From Glutamicibacter soli (GTDB lineage: Bacteria; Actinomycetota; Actinomycetes; Actinomycetales; Micrococcaceae), in contig NZ_POAF01000005.1 in the NCBI RefSeq assembly GCF_003309065.1, positions 1-64,000 of the forward strand: a stretch of DNA of 64,000 bases. Reading direction: 5' to 3'. A program made the translations under genes and the position numbers. A model generated the notes under the pieces. It saw only the letters and a program-made list of their open reading frames with translations. It made no database searches and was not told the DNA's origin. This document shows positions 46,880-56,001 of the stretch, piece by piece. The stretch's first letter is position 1, and the number at the start of each line of letters is the position of its first letter.

Positions 46880-47590
46880 TTAAGCACCTGCCTTCTGGGA
46901 CTGGATGTGACGCAGCATTGCTGCCGGTGCAACCTCGTCCAGCGGAAGACCGCGGCGAGCTGCAACAGCCTGAGGCTCTTCCAGAGCCTTCAGTGCGGCA
47001 ATGGTGCCCTGAACGATGTTGATCTGGTTCTGCGAACCCATCGACTTCGACAGGATGTCGTGGATGCCTGCGCACTCCAGCACGGCGCGCACCGGACCGC
47101 CGGCGATAACGCCGGTACCCGGAGCGGCTGGGCGGAGCAAGACAACGCCAGCGGCGGCCTCGCCCTTGACCAGGTGCGGGATGGTGGTGCCAACGCGTGG
47201 AACGCGGAAGAAGGACTTCTTGGCCTCTTCAACGCCCTTGGCGATAGCGGCAGGAACTTCCTTAGCCTTGCCGTAGCCAACGCCGACCATGCCGTTGCCG
47301 TCACCGACGACTACCAGAGCGGTGAAGCTGAAGCGACGACCACCCTTGACGACCTTGGAGACGCGGTTGATAGCTACAACGCGCTCAAGGAACTTGTCCT
47401 TGTCTTCGTTGCGGTTATCCTTCTGATCGCGACCGCGGCCACGACCTTCACCACGACCGCGGCCTTCGCCACGACCGCGACCCTCGCCACGGCGGGATCC
47501 GGTGTTCTCGGTAGCGGGAGCAGCTGCAGTCTCGACTGCCTCAGTAGCTTCAGACACCTGAGTTTCCTTCTTGTTGGTTGCTTCGCTCAC
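46880..47590 (-). CDS. rpsE: 30S ribosomal protein S5
   Basis: 236 residues, about 70 longer than E. coli S5. The core from residue 66 ([21 protein letters not shown]) includes the dsRNA-binding-like fold and [13 protein letters not shown]. The N-terminal extension has an acidic Ala/Glu/Thr part and three tandem GEGRGR repeats at 35-52, giving an RG-rich, probably disordered rRNA-contacting arm. The ATG overlaps the rplR stop by 4 bases. Confidence 0.97.
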   Translation of the reverse strand: MSEATNKKETQVSEATEAVETAAAPATENTGSRRGEGRGRGEGRGRGEGRGRGRDQKDNRNEDKDKFLERVVAINRVSKVVKGGRRFSFTALVVVGDGNGMVGVGYGKAKEVPAAIAKGVEEAKKSFFRVPRVGTTIPHLVKGEAAAGVVLLRPAAPGTGVIAGGPVRAVLECAGIHDILSKSMGSQNQINIVQGTIAALKALEEPQAVAARRGLPLDEVAPAAMLRHIQSQKAGA

Positions 47591-47958
47591 AGTGCCAGCC
47601 CACCTTCACGTGCGCCGTCAGCAACAGCAGCCACGCGACCGTGGTACTTGTTGCCGCCGCGGTCGAATACAACAGCCTCAATGCCGGCAGCCTTGGCACG
47701 CTCTGCAACGAGCTCGCCAACGCGCTTGGACTTTGCGGTCTTGTCTGCATCGCTTGCGCGAAGATCTGCTTCCATGGTCGAAGCGCTGGCCAGGGTCAGA
47801 CCCTTCGAGTCGTCCACGATCTGAACGAACATGTGACGAGCCGAGCGGTTGATGACCAGGCGTGGACGAGCCTCGGTACCGACGATGCGCTTGCGCACAC
47901 GCAGGTGACGGCGACCGCGCTGAGCGGACTTGCTCTTGCCCTTGATTCCGATAGCCAT
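47587..47958 (-). CDS. rplR: 50S ribosomal protein L18
   Basis: 123 residues, binds 5S r[32 protein letters not shown] (trimmed) and [14 protein letters not shown] are family signatures. It lies 2 bases after rplF and overlaps rpsE. Confidence 0.97.
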   Translation of the reverse strand: MAIGIKGKSKSAQRGRRHLRVRKRIVGTEARPRLVINRSARHMFVQIVDDSKGLTLASASTMEADLRASDADKTAKSKRVGELVAERAKAAGIEAVVFDRGGNKYHGRVAAVADGAREGGLAL

Positions 47959-47960
47959 GA

Positions 47961-48497
47961 TTACTTACCAGCCTTTCCAGCCTTGCGCAGGATACGCTCG
48001 CCGGCGTAGCGGATGCCCTTGCCCTTGTAAGGCTCGGTCTTGCGCAGCTTGCGGATGTTAGCGGCAACCTCACCGACGTGCTGCTTGTCGATGCCAGCAA
48101 CGGTGATCTTGTTGTTTCCCTCCACGGACAGGGTGATGCCCTCAGGGGCTTCAACGCTGATCGGGTGGGAGTAACCCAGAGCAAGCTCAAGGGTGTTGCC
48201 CTTGGCCTGAACGCGGTAGCCGGTACCGTGGATTTCGAGCTTCTTCTCGTAACCCTCGGTGACACCAATGATCAGGTTGTTGATCAGGGTACGGGTCAGA
48301 CCGTGCAGCGAACGGGCCTCGCGGCCGTCGTTCGGACGGGAGACGGTAACGGTGTTCTCGTCCTTGGCAACGGTGATCGGAGCCGAAACGGTCAGCGAAA
48401 GCTCACCCTTCGGGCCCTTGACGGTGACCAGCTGGCCATCGATGTTCAGTTCAACGTTGGCAGGAACGGTGATCGGAAGACGTCCAATACGTGACAT
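47961..48497 (-). CDS. rplF: 50S ribosomal protein L6
   Basis: 178 residues, two similar domains near the factor-binding site. [30 protein letters not shown] and the C-terminal [13 protein letters not shown] match L6. It lies 21 bases after rpsH. Confidence 0.97.
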   Translation of the reverse strand: MSRIGRLPITVPANVELNIDGQLVTVKGPKGELSLTVSAPITVAKDENTVTVSRPNDGREARSLHGLTRTLINNLIIGVTEGYEKKLEIHGTGYRVQAKGNTLELALGYSHPISVEAPEGITLSVEGNNKITVAGIDKQHVGEVAANIRKLRKTEPYKGKGIRYAGERILRKAGKAGK

Positions 48498-48518
48498 AGT
48501 GTTTTCCTTCCCTTCCCG

Positions 48519-48917
48519 TTACCAGACGTAGGCGAGGACTTCCCCACCCACGCCCTTCTTTGCAGCCTGACGGTCGGTAAGCAGACCGGAGGAGGTGGAC
48601 AGGATCGCGATACCAAGACCACCGAGCACGTGAGGCAGGTTGGTGGACTTTGCGTAAACGCGCAGGCCTGGCTTGGAGATACGACGTACGCCGGCGATCG
48701 AACGCTCGCGCGATGGGCCGTACTTCAAAGTGATGGTCAGCTTCTTGCCGACTTCGGCAGCCTCTTCCTCGAAGGAGGCAATGTAGCCCTGTTCCTTCAG
48801 GATGTTGGCAATGCGCAGCTTGAGCTTGCTCGACGGCATCGACACAGTGTCGTGATAAGCCGAGTTGGCGTTGCGCAGACGAGTCAGCATATCTGCGACT
48901 GGATCTGTCATAGACAT
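48519..48917 (-). CDS. rpsH: 30S ribosomal protein S8
   Basis: 132 residues, binds the central domain of 16S rRNA and in E. coli represses the spc operon. [16 protein letters not shown] and the C-terminal [14 protein letters not shown] are diagnostic. Two in-frame ATGs (48917, 48911) are possible. It follows rplE directly, with no rpsN in the 57-base gap. Confidence 0.97.
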   Translation of the reverse strand: MSMTDPVADMLTRLRNANSAYHDTVSMPSSKLKLRIANILKEQGYIASFEEEAAEVGKKLTITLKYGPSRERSIAGVRRISKPGLRVYAKSTNLPHVLGGLGIAILSTSSGLLTDRQAAKKGVGGEVLAYVW

Positions 48918-48974
48918 GTGGGCTTCAGCCCTTCCTCGTTACGGTTTCCTTTGCGGACCTGTAACGTAGTGAGA

Positions 48975-49544
48975 TTAGTTGTTGGTCTTGAACGGGAAGC
49001 CCAGAGCCTTGAGCAAGGCGCGGCCTTCGTCGTCAGTCTTGGCGGTGGTCACCACAGTGATGTCCATACCGCGCACGCGATCGATCTTGTCCTGATCGAT
49101 TTCATGGAACATCGACTGTTCGGTCAGACCGAAAGTGTAGTTGCCATTGCCATCGAACTGGCGGTCGCTCAGGCCGCGGAAGTCGCGGATACGAGGCAGT
49201 GCCAGGGTGATCAGGCGATCAACGAATTCCCACATGCGATCGTTACGCAGGGTGGTGTGGGTACCGATCGGCATGCCTTCGCGCAGCTTGAACTGTGCGA
49301 TCGACTTGCGGGCACGGGTAACCACTGGCTTCTGACCGGTAATTGCGGTCAGATCGCGCACGGCGCCTTCAATGAGCTTGGAATCCTTGGCTGCTTCGCC
49401 AACACCCATGTTCACTACAACCTTGGTCAGGTTAGGAACCTGCATCGGGTTGGCGTAGTTGAACTGCTCCTGCAGGGCAGGGCGGATGTCAGCTGCGTAC
49501 TTAGCGCGCAGACGTGGCTGGATCTTGTTGGCTGCTTCAGTCAT
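48975..49544 (-). CDS. rplE: 50S ribosomal protein L5
   Basis: 189 residues, binds 5S rRNA and contacts S13 and P-site t[36 protein letters not shown] and [17 protein letters not shown] (trimmed) are typical. The start overlaps the last base of rplX. Confidence 0.97.
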   Translation of the reverse strand: MTEAANKIQPRLRAKYAADIRPALQEQFNYANPMQVPNLTKVVVNMGVGEAAKDSKLIEGAVRDLTAITGQKPVVTRARKSIAQFKLREGMPIGTHTTLRNDRMWEFVDRLITLALPRIRDFRGLSDRQFDGNGNYTFGLTEQSMFHEIDQDKIDRVRGMDITVVTTAKTDDEGRALLKALGFPFKTNN

Positions 49545-49888
49545 TACAGATCCTTTCCGGAAGCCTTGGCGTAACGAACGCGTACAGTCTTGGACACGCC
49601 GTTCTTTTCTACGGTTTCCTCGCGGAAACCAACGCGGGTTGGCTTCTTGGTTTCTGGATCAACAACAGCAACGTTCGAAACGTGTACTGGAGCTTCAACA
49701 ACCTCGATGCCGCCAGTCTGGGTGCCGCGCTCGGTCTGGCCAGCCTTGGTGTGCTTGGTGACGCGGTTAACGCCCTCAACCAGCACGCGGTTGGTCTCGG
49801 TGATGACCTTCAGGACCTTGCCCTGCTTGCCACGTTCCTTACCGGCGATGACCTGAACCAGGTCACCCTTCTTGATCTTTGCGCCCAT
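49544..49888 (-). CDS. rplX: 50S ribosomal protein L24
   Basis: 114 residues with a KOW motif at the N-terminus ([22 protein letters not shown], trimmed). One of the first proteins to bind 23S rRNA. It is 2 bases after rplN and overlaps rplE by one base. Confidence 0.97.
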   Translation of the reverse strand: MGAKIKKGDLVQVIAGKERGKQGKVLKVITETNRVLVEGVNRVTKHTKAGQTERGTQTGGIEVVEAPVHVSNVAVVDPETKKPTRVGFREETVEKNGVSKTVRVRYAKASGKDL

Positions 49889-49890
49889 GC

Positions 49891-50262
49891 TTACAGCACC
49901 TCCGGAGCCAGGGAAACGATCTTCATGAACTTCTTGTCGCGAAGTTCACGACCCACTGGGCCGAAGATACGAGTTCCACGAGGATCGGCAGCGTCACCCT
50001 TGAGGATCACTGCAGCGTTCTCGTCGAACTTGATGTAGGAACCGTCGGCGCGACGGATTTCCTTCTTGGTGCGAACGACGACAGCCTTGACGACGTCGCC
50101 CTTCTTTACGTTGCCGCCAGGGATTGCATCCTTGACGGTTGCGACAATGGTGTCGCCGATGCTTGCGTAGCGACGCTTCGAGCCACCCAGAACACGAATG
50201 GTAAGGATTTCCTTAGCACCGGTGTTATCGGCAACCTTGAGTCGCGACTCCTGCTGAATCAC
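49891..50262 (-). CDS. rplN: 50S ribosomal protein L14
   Basis: 123 residues. [33 protein letters not shown] and [14 protein letters not shown] are diagnostic. It heads the spc operon here. In many bacteria it directly follows rpsQ; here 3.3 kb and four unrelated genes lie between, so rplN must have its own promoter in the 328 bases upstream. Confidence 0.97.
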   Translation of the reverse strand: MIQQESRLKVADNTGAKEILTIRVLGGSKRRYASIGDTIVATVKDAIPGGNVKKGDVVKAVVVRTKKEIRRADGSYIKFDENAAVILKGDAADPRGTRIFGPVGRELRDKKFMKIVSLAPEVL

Positions 50263-50590
50263 TTCTTACTCCTGTCGTCTCGCTGGTTCTCATAAATGAG
50301 CCTTGCGGAACGGATATGGTCTCCACGATACGATCGCTTACCCCCACCGACGCGGGCGCACCGAATGCTGATCCCAATTGGCGGCAGGGCCGAGGCGTAA
50401 AATATCGAGGCTGTGTGTGCGGCGAATATGATTTCCGACCGCACTGCATCAGGCCGAAGGTGGATAGTCCCCGAACAAGATGCGCACAGATTCTTAAGTT
50501 TAGCCTAGAGTGGCGCGAAACCGAAATGGTGTGGTAGGGCGAAAAGACGCGTTGTTGGTCACATCGGCAACGGAAAAGAACCGCGGAAAT
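50263..50590. other. 328-base region upstream of rplN
   Basis: Between the EEP-family gene (stop at 50591) and rplN. It must carry the spc operon promoter if the operon is split as it appears. AT-rich patches occur near 50490-50505, but I see no convincing -35/-10 pair and no gene. Confidence 0.5.
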
Positions 50591-51547
50591 TCAAGGATCC
50601 ACCATCAGCTCGGCCACCACACCCAGATGGTCCGAACCGCCAATGCTCTGCGTTTGGAAGTCCGCCACGTGTGCCTGGCTGGCCAGAATATGGTCGATTT
50701 CGACCAGCGGAGGGAATCTCCTGCCCGCCGGCCACGAGACGTCGGGCCACCGACCGGAGGATTCAAGGAAACCGGCCGTCGCACTTCGGTACTGCGGGTG
50801 GGCGCGTACCGAGTTGAAGTCCCCTGCCAAGATCACCGGGCCCCCGCGGTGGCTTTGCGCCCAGTCTTCCAGCGCGGCCAGTCCCTGGGCCCACCGCGCG
50901 GCGTTGTTCAGCGGCGGGTAGATGTGGATGCCGGCGACTGTGACGGGCCCCTGCGGCGTCTGCACTTCGGCGACCGGCAGCGAATACCACCCGGTGTCCT
51001 TCGCGCTCAGCTCCTCGGTCCGCTCCGTGAGCCGGTAGCGCGAGAAGATCACGGTATCACGCTCTCCCCCGGCCGGGGCCTGCGCGGTCCGGTATCCCAG
51101 GTCATTCATGGCGCCGCGCTGGGCCAGGGCCGCATGCAGCGGTTCGCTAGTTTCCACCAGCACCAGAATATCGGGGTCGCGCTGCCGGATCGCCTCGGCC
51201 AGTTCGTCGGGTTCCGCGCCCGCCTTGAGCGTATTGAAGGACATCACCGTCAACGATTCGCCACTTGCCCCGGCGGTCGAGCACGGCATCGCGGGGTTGA
51301 AGCTGGCAGCTACTCCTGACAGCAGGCAGCCGAGCAGCAACGCTGCGAGAACCCATCGGCGCCTCAGCAGCGCGACCAGGCATGCTGCGGCCGGCAGCAC
51401 GAGCATCCACAGCGCAAAGGCCTGCAGCTTCGGAACCCAGCCGGCGCCGAGCCATGGGAGCCATCCCAGCAATCCGATGAGAATGCCGGCCAGCAGCACG
51501 AGCGGCCACGCCCACGGATGTGTCGTCGTCGCCCGTGTGCTCATCAT
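50591..51547 (-). CDS. Endonuclease/exonuclease/phosphatase (EEP) family protein with N-terminal membrane helices
   Basis: 318 residues. Three hydrophobic segments (about 12-32, 42-60, 66-83) precede an EEP domain from about residue 98: MSFNTLKAG, DILVLVETSE (metal-binding Glu), GDFNSV (Asp/Asn pair), EIDHILAS and GGSDHLGV (catalytic His). In this superfamily the domain hydrolyses phosphodiester or phosphomonoester bonds of DNA, sphingolipids or inositol phosphates; the membrane anchor suggests an outside-facing enzyme on a phospholipid-like or extracellular substrate. It lies in the block that splits the S10 and spc operons. Confidence 0.85.
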   Translation of the reverse strand: MMSTRATTTHPWAWPLVLLAGILIGLLGWLPWLGAGWVPKLQAFALWMLVLPAAACLVALLRRRWVLAALLLGCLLSGVAASFNPAMPCSTAGASGESLTVMSFNTLKAGAEPDELAEAIRQRDPDILVLVETSEPLHAALAQRGAMNDLGYRTAQAPAGGERDTVIFSRYRLTERTEELSAKDTGWYSLPVAEVQTPQGPVTVAGIHIYPPLNNAARWAQGLAALEDWAQSHRGGPVILAGDFNSVRAHPQYRSATAGFLESSGRWPDVSWPAGRRFPPLVEIDHILASQAHVADFQTQSIGGSDHLGVVAELMVDP

Positions 51548-51599
51548 GTCTTGAGCCTACGCGGTGAGGTCCATGCGGAAGCCGATTGACGGCGTGTTC

Positions 51600-52103
51600 C
51601 TACTGTTCAGATGCCCATTGGGCCACCCGTTGCGCGCTTTCTTCCTCGGACAGGTCTTCCACCCGGCTCAAGATGGACCAGCGGATGCCGAAAGGGTCGA
51701 TGATGGATGCGAATCGGTCACCGGAGACGAAGTTCGTGGCCGGTTCGCGAATCGTCGCGCCGGCTTCGACGGCCTTGGCAAGCACCGCATCGACGTCCTG
51801 GCAGTACAGCCCCATGGAATAGCAGGCGTTCGGGGCGGCGGGCGGCGGAACGAGCCCGTAGTCCGGGCTTGGTTCACCGATCTGCAGGTGACCCTGGCCG
51901 AAGTCGATCTCTGCATGCGCAATAACCCCGCCCATCACGGTGGTGTCGATGATGCGCGCGCCGAACACGTCGCGGTAGAATTCCAGCGCGCCGGCGGCAT
52001 TGGCGATCGACAGGAACGGGGTCAGGCTGCTCATGCCATGCGGTACGCCGTCGGTGGTGTATTTGCCGGAGACGCCGCGGGTTGAATCATTCTCTGTTTT
52101 CAT
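51600..52103 (-). CDS. VOC (glyoxalase/bleomycin-resistance) superfamily protein
   Basis: 167 residues from ATG 52103 (weak ribosome site; an ATG 23 codons on is an alternative). The beta-alpha-beta repeats are visible: SSLTPFLSIANAAGALEFYRDVFGA (trimmed), AHAEIDFGQGHLQIGEPS, and DVDAVLAKAVEAGA, then DPFGIRWSIL. The DPFG-W pattern fits the PhnB/YdeM-like branch. Substrate unknown. It is divergent from an AraC-type regulator gene, which may control it. Confidence 0.8.
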   Translation of the reverse strand: MKTENDSTRGVSGKYTTDGVPHGMSSLTPFLSIANAAGALEFYRDVFGARIIDTTVMGGVIAHAEIDFGQGHLQIGEPSPDYGLVPPPAAPNACYSMGLYCQDVDAVLAKAVEAGATIREPATNFVSGDRFASIIDPFGIRWSILSRVEDLSEEESAQRVAQWASEQ

Positions 52104-52171
52104 GCCACAACGGTATTCCCCTGTGGCACCCTTGGACTTGTAGAAACACGACAACTTCAAGGCGGTGGCCG

Positions 52172-52969
52172 GTGGCAGATGAACGCGATCGCCGAGGTGT
52201 CCTGTATCCCGCGCGGCTCCCGCAGTTCGAGCGTATTCTCCCGCCACCCGAGCTGAAGGCCCTGGTCGGCTGGTTCTGGCTCGTGCACTGGGATATCGAT
52301 GCCGGCAGGACCTCGCGGCAACAGCTGCTTCCGTTCCCGTTGATGAACCTCGTGGTGCAGGAAGAAGGCGTGACGGTGTCCGGCCCGGCCTCCGCGGCAT
52401 CCCACCGGGATCTATCCGGCAACGGGTGGGCTGTGGCCGCCTTGCTCCGGCCCGCTGCGGCGGACGTCCTGGAGCTGTCCCCCGCCGAGCTGGTTGACCG
52501 CGAAGTCGAATTCAACGCCCCGGATCTGCTGGAGGCGGTCACGTGCATCCTGGGCAAGGGCGCGGGCCCTGCGGGCAATCATGAAAGCGCCGCTGCGCTG
52601 GGAGCGTGGTTTACGCGTACGTGTCCTGTCCCTGAGTCGCAGGGGCTTGTGGCCAACGAATTCATCGACTACGTCGCCGCGACCCGCAGCGCAGTCAGTG
52701 TCGAGCAGGCGGCCGCAACACTGGGATTGGGCGTCAGGAGCCTTCAGCGGCTTTCGCTGCGGTATCTCGGGTTGCCGCCCTTGGCGGTCATCCGCCGCTA
52801 CCGGCTGCAGGAAGCAGCCGCACGGGTACGGGAGAACTCGTCAACCTCCATCGCCCAGATCGCCGCCGAACTCAGGTACGCGGACCAGGCGCACCTGGCT
52901 TCGGACTTCCGGAGAATTCTCGGATTCAGTCCCAGCTCGTACCGCGAACAGAATGTTCCTGAACGCTAG
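52172..52969 (+). CDS. AraC/XylS-family transcriptional regulator
   Basis: 265 residues from GTG 52172 (AAGGCGG upstream). The N-terminal domain (1 to about 160) is a ligand-binding-like region with HWDIDAGRTSRQQLLPFP. The C-terminal double helix-turn-helix (about 175-262) has AATLGLGVRSLQRLSLRY, then IAQIAAELRYADQAHLASDFRRILGFSPSSYRE (trimmed), the AraC signature with a tryptophan-less core. Divergent from the VOC gene with 68 bases between starts, so it probably regulates that gene and itself. The ligand is unknown. Confidence 0.85.
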   Translation: MADERDRRGVLYPARLPQFERILPPPELKALVGWFWLVHWDIDAGRTSRQQLLPFPLMNLVVQEEGVTVSGPASAASHRDLSGNGWAVAALLRPAAADVLELSPAELVDREVEFNAPDLLEAVTCILGKGAGPAGNHESAAALGAWFTRTCPVPESQGLVANEFIDYVAATRSAVSVEQAAATLGLGVRSLQRLSLRYLGLPPLAVIRRYRLQEAAARVRENSSTSIAQIAAELRYADQAHLASDFRRILGFSPSSYREQNVPER

Positions 52970-52983
52970 CCACCCCGAGGACT

Positions 52984-53385
52984 TCAGGGCACGATGGCGG
53001 CGATCGCGCTGATCTCGATCAACGCGCCGGGCAATCCCAGGGCGGCGACCATGCTGGCCACGACCAAGGGCGGTTCGTCCCTGGCGAGCCGTGGAGCTAT
53101 CGCCCCGTAGGCGGCATTGACATCGCTGCCCTGGACCATGACGACGGTCCATTGCACCACGTCGTCGAGGCTCGCTCCGGCGGCTGCCAGTGCCGCCACC
53201 GCGTTGTCCATGGCCTTGGACGCCTGCGCGGCGATGTCCCCCGCGCCTTCAAGCCGGCCTTGCGCGTCGACCGCGTCCTGCCCTCCAAGATAGACCGTGG
53301 CCATGCCCGGCGGGACCACCGCCGCGTGGCTGAAGGCCGGTGAGTGGACGAGCCCCTCGGGGCGGAAAAGCTGAATCTGTGCCAT
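52984..53385 (-). CDS. RidA-like (YjgF/YER057c/UK114) family protein lacking the catalytic arginine
   Basis: 133 residues, small beta-alpha trimer protein. GGQDAVDAQGRL, AGASLDDVVQWTVVM and the C-terminal LIEISAIAA place it in the Rid family. The arginine that binds the imine carboxylate in RidA (in the VARLP motif of E. coli) is Gly117 here, so deamination of 2-aminoacrylate is unlikely and it probably belongs to a Rid subgroup of unknown role. ATG 53385 chosen. It sits just beyond the rpsQ terminator. Confidence 0.8.
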   Translation of the reverse strand: MAQIQLFRPEGLVHSPAFSHAAVVPPGMATVYLGGQDAVDAQGRLEGAGDIAAQASKAMDNAVAALAAAGASLDDVVQWTVVMVQGSDVNAAYGAIAPRLARDEPPLVVASMVAALGLPGALIEISAIAAIVP

Positions 53386-53445
53386 GAGGCATGGTTGCAC
53401 AGAATTCTCGGCCAGGCCACGGCAGCCACGTTGTTCCGTATACGC

Positions 53446-53483
53446 AAAAAAGCCCCGAACTCTTCTTTCGAAGTGTTCGGGGC
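53446..53483 (-). terminator. Rho-independent terminator of the S10 operon (after rpsQ)
   Basis: On the minus strand GCCCCGAACACTT pairs with AAGAGTTCGGGGC (one mismatch), followed by TTTTTT. It lies 43 bases after the rpsQ stop and ends the rpsJ-rpsQ transcript before the RidA-like gene. Confidence 0.9.
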
Positions 53484-53525
53484 GTTTTGTGCAATTCACG
53501 TAATCCGTGAAATCACCAAGAAAGC

Positions 53526-53813
53526 TTACTTAGCCTTCTCGACGATCTCGACCAGACGCCAGTGCTTGTCAGCAGACAGCGGGCGGGTCTCAGCGATTAC
53601 AACCAAGTCACCGATGCCGGCCTCGTTGTTCTCGTCGTGAGCCTTCACGTTCTTGTTACGACGCATGACCTTGCCGTAGAGGGCGTGCTTCACACGGTCC
53701 TCAACGTCAACGACGATGGTCTTCTGCATCTTGTCGGAAACCACGTAACCACGGAGGGTCTTGCGGTCGTTGCGCTCGGTTGCGTCAGCCACACCGTTCT
53801 CCTTCTCGCTCAT
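53526..53813 (-). CDS. rpsQ: 30S ribosomal protein S17
   Basis: 95 residues, primary 16S rRNA binder. [25 protein letters not shown] (trimmed) and [19 protein letters not shown] are typical, with a short polar N-terminal extension. Last gene of the S10 operon here; its start overlaps rpmC by one base. Confidence 0.97.
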   Translation of the reverse strand: MSEKENGVADATERNDRKTLRGYVVSDKMQKTIVVDVEDRVKHALYGKVMRRNKNVKAHDENNEAGIGDLVVIAETRPLSADKHWRLVEIVEKAK

Positions 53814-54076
53814 TACTTGGAGTCCTTCTTGGTCTCTTCAACCGGAACAACGACATCCTGACGAATACCCAGCTCGCGTTCGCGCAGCACCGTGTAGATG
53901 CGGGCGATGTCGCGCTTGATGGCCTTCAGGTTACCGTGGGTCTCCAGCTGGCCGGTGGCCGACTGGAAACGCAGGTTGAACAGTTCTGCCTTGGCCTTCT
54001 TCAATTCCTCGTTCAAACGAGCAGTATCGAAGCCGTCCAGGGACTCAATGCTAAGGTCCTTAGAACCGATAGACAT
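53813..54076 (-). CDS. rpmC: 50S ribosomal protein L29
   Basis: 87 residues, helical hairpin near the tunnel exit. [21 protein letters not shown] and [15 protein letters not shown] are the family signature. N- and C-terminal tails are longer than in E. coli. It lies 2 bases after rplP. Confidence 0.97.
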   Translation of the reverse strand: MSIGSKDLSIESLDGFDTARLNEELKKAKAELFNLRFQSATGQLETHGNLKAIKRDIARIYTVLRERELGIRQDVVVPVEETKKDSK

Positions 54077-54078
54077 CC

Positions 54079-54495
54079 CTATTCACCACCTTCACGACGC
54101 ACGATGCGTGCCTTCATCGGCAGCTTGTGAATCGCGAGACGCAGGGCCTCGCGAGCTACCTCTTCACTGACGCCACCGAGTTCAAACATGACTCGTCCTG
54201 GCTTGACGTTGGCGACCCACCACTCCGGCGAACCCTTACCGGAACCCATGCGGGTTTCGGCTGGCTTCTTGGTCAGCGGACGGTCTGGGTAGATGTTGAT
54301 CCACACCTTACCGCCACGCTTGATGTAACGGGTCATGGCGATACGAGCGGCCTCGATCTGACGGTTGGTCACGTAGGCCGGGGTCAGCGCCTGAATACCG
54401 AAATCACCGAATGCTACGGTGGTGCCGCCCTTGGCAGCACCCGAACGCTTCGGGTGGTGCTGCTTGCGGAACTTTACTCGACGTGGGATAAGCAT
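54079..54495 (-). CDS. rplP: 50S ribosomal protein L16
   Basis: 138 residues, near the A site. [39 protein letters not shown] (trimmed) and [13 protein letters not shown] are diagnostic. It directly follows rpsC with no gap. Confidence 0.98.
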   Translation of the reverse strand: MLIPRRVKFRKQHHPKRSGAAKGGTTVAFGDFGIQALTPAYVTNRQIEAARIAMTRYIKRGGKVWINIYPDRPLTKKPAETRMGSGKGSPEWWVANVKPGRVMFELGGVSEEVAREALRLAIHKLPMKARIVRREGGE

Positions 54496-55281
54496 TTAAG
54501 CCTCTCCTCCTTCCGCAGCCGGAGCTGCAGCGCCCTTGTTGCGGTCGTTACGACGACGACGCTCTCCACCACGTGGACGATCGTTGCCGCCGCGGCCGCC
54601 GCGAGCTGGAGCAGCAGCAGCCTGCTGTGCAGCCAGTTCCTTGGCGGTGACGTCACCCTTGTAGATCCAGACCTTCACGCCGATGCGGCCGAAGGTGGTC
54701 TTGGCTTCGAACTTGCCGAAGTCGATGTTCGCGCGCAGGGTGTGCAGCGGCACACGGCCTTCGCGGTAGAACTCCTTGCGGGACATTTCTGCACCGCCCA
54801 GGCGACCGGAGCACTGAACGCGGATGCCCTTGGCACCAGCGCGCATTGCCGACTGCATTGCCTTCTTCATCGCACGGCGGAAAGCCACGCGGGAAGCAAG
54901 CTGCTCGGCGATGCCCTGGGCGACCAGCTGGGCCTCCATGTCAGGGTTCTTGACCTCGAGGATGTTCAGCTGAACCTGCTTCTTGGTGAGCTTTTCCAGC
55001 TCGCCGCGAATGCGGTCGGCTTCGGCGCCGCGGCGACCGATCACGATGCCCGGACGAGCGGTGTGGATGTCCACACGCACACGGTCACGGGTACGCTCGA
55101 TCTCAACGCGGGCGATGCCGGCGCGGTCCATGCCGTCGGACAGGAGCGCACGGATCTGTACGTCTTCCTTCACGTAATCCTTGTAGCGCTGACCTGGCTT
55201 GCTGGAATCAGCGAACCAGTGCGACACGTGGTCAGTGGTGATGCCGAGACGGAAACCGTTCGGGTTTACCTTCTGTCCCAT
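54496..55281 (-). CDS. rpsC: 30S ribosomal protein S3
   Basis: 261 residues. The N-terminal KH domain ([17 protein letters not shown]) and C-terminal domain line the mRNA entry tunnel. A C-terminal 45-residue tail rich in Arg, Gly and Ala ([18 protein letters not shown], trimmed) is an actinobacterial-type extension. It follows rplV and precedes rplP with no intervening bases. Confidence 0.98.
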   Translation of the reverse strand: MGQKVNPNGFRLGITTDHVSHWFADSSKPGQRYKDYVKEDVQIRALLSDGMDRAGIARVEIERTRDRVRVDIHTARPGIVIGRRGAEADRIRGELEKLTKKQVQLNILEVKNPDMEAQLVAQGIAEQLASRVAFRRAMKKAMQSAMRAGAKGIRVQCSGRLGGAEMSRKEFYREGRVPLHTLRANIDFGKFEAKTTFGRIGVKVWIYKGDVTAKELAAQQAAAAPARGGRGGNDRPRGGERRRRNDRNKGAAAPAAEGGEA

Positions 55282-55647
55282 TTAGTTCTCCCCACCCTTC
55301 TTAGGGGTTGAAACAACCACAGTCACGTGGCTGGTGCGCTTCTTGATCTGGAATGCGCGACCCTGAGCTCGCGGCTGGAACCGCTTCATGGTCGGACCCT
55401 CGTCAACAAACGCCTCGCTGATAATCAGCTCGTCCTCATTGAATGCTTCACCTGCGCGGTCCGCGGCGGCACGGGCGTTAGCCACTGCCGATGCGACAAC
55501 CTTGTATACCGGCTCCGAAGCTGCCTGTGGGGCGAACTTCAGAATGGCCAGTGCCTCGTTGGTCTGCAGACCACGAACAAGGTTGACGACGCGCCGGGCC
55601 TTCATAGGCGTTACGCGGATATGGCGCGCAATTGCCTTGGCTTCCAT
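55282..55647 (-). CDS. rplV: 50S ribosomal protein L22
   Basis: 121 residues lining the peptide exit tunnel. [26 protein letters not shown] (trimmed) and [20 protein letters not shown] are the signatures; the beta-hairpin loop is intact. The macrolide-contact region shows no insertion or deletion that I can see. Confidence 0.98.
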   Translation of the reverse strand: MEAKAIARHIRVTPMKARRVVNLVRGLQTNEALAILKFAPQAASEPVYKVVASAVANARAAADRAGEAFNEDELIISEAFVDEGPTMKRFQPRAQGRAFQIKKRTSHVTVVVSTPKKGGEN

Positions 55648-55707
55648 TGCTATCCTTCTCTCGTCTATCGAAGAAGTGCTAAGCGATCACTAGTTCCCTT
55701 GCGGGGC

Positions 55708-55989
55708 CTAGCGGCGCTTGCCCTTCTTGTCGTCCTTTACGTGGCCACGGAACGTGCGCGTTGGGGCAAACTCTCCGAGCTTGTGACCAACCATGGATTC
55801 GGTAACGAACACAGGAATGTGCTTGCGACCGTCGTGCACGGCGATGGTGTGTCCCAGCATGTCCGGGATGATCATCGAACGGCGGGACCACGTCTTGATG
55901 ACGTTCTTGGTGCCCTTTTCGTTTTCAGCAACGACCTTCAGGAACAGGTGCTGATCGACGAAGGGGCCTTTCTTCAGGCTGCGTGGCAT
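55708..55989 (-). CDS. rpsS: 30S ribosomal protein S19
   Basis: 93 residues, forms the head with S13. [44 protein letters not shown] (trimmed) and [12 protein letters not shown] are invariant in the family. 12 bases after rplB. Confidence 0.98.
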   Translation of the reverse strand: MPRSLKKGPFVDQHLFLKVVAENEKGTKNVIKTWSRRSMIIPDMLGHTIAVHDGRKHIPVFVTESMVGHKLGEFAPTRTFRGHVKDDKKGKRR

Positions 55990-56001
55990 GTTTCCAGGCT
56001 C

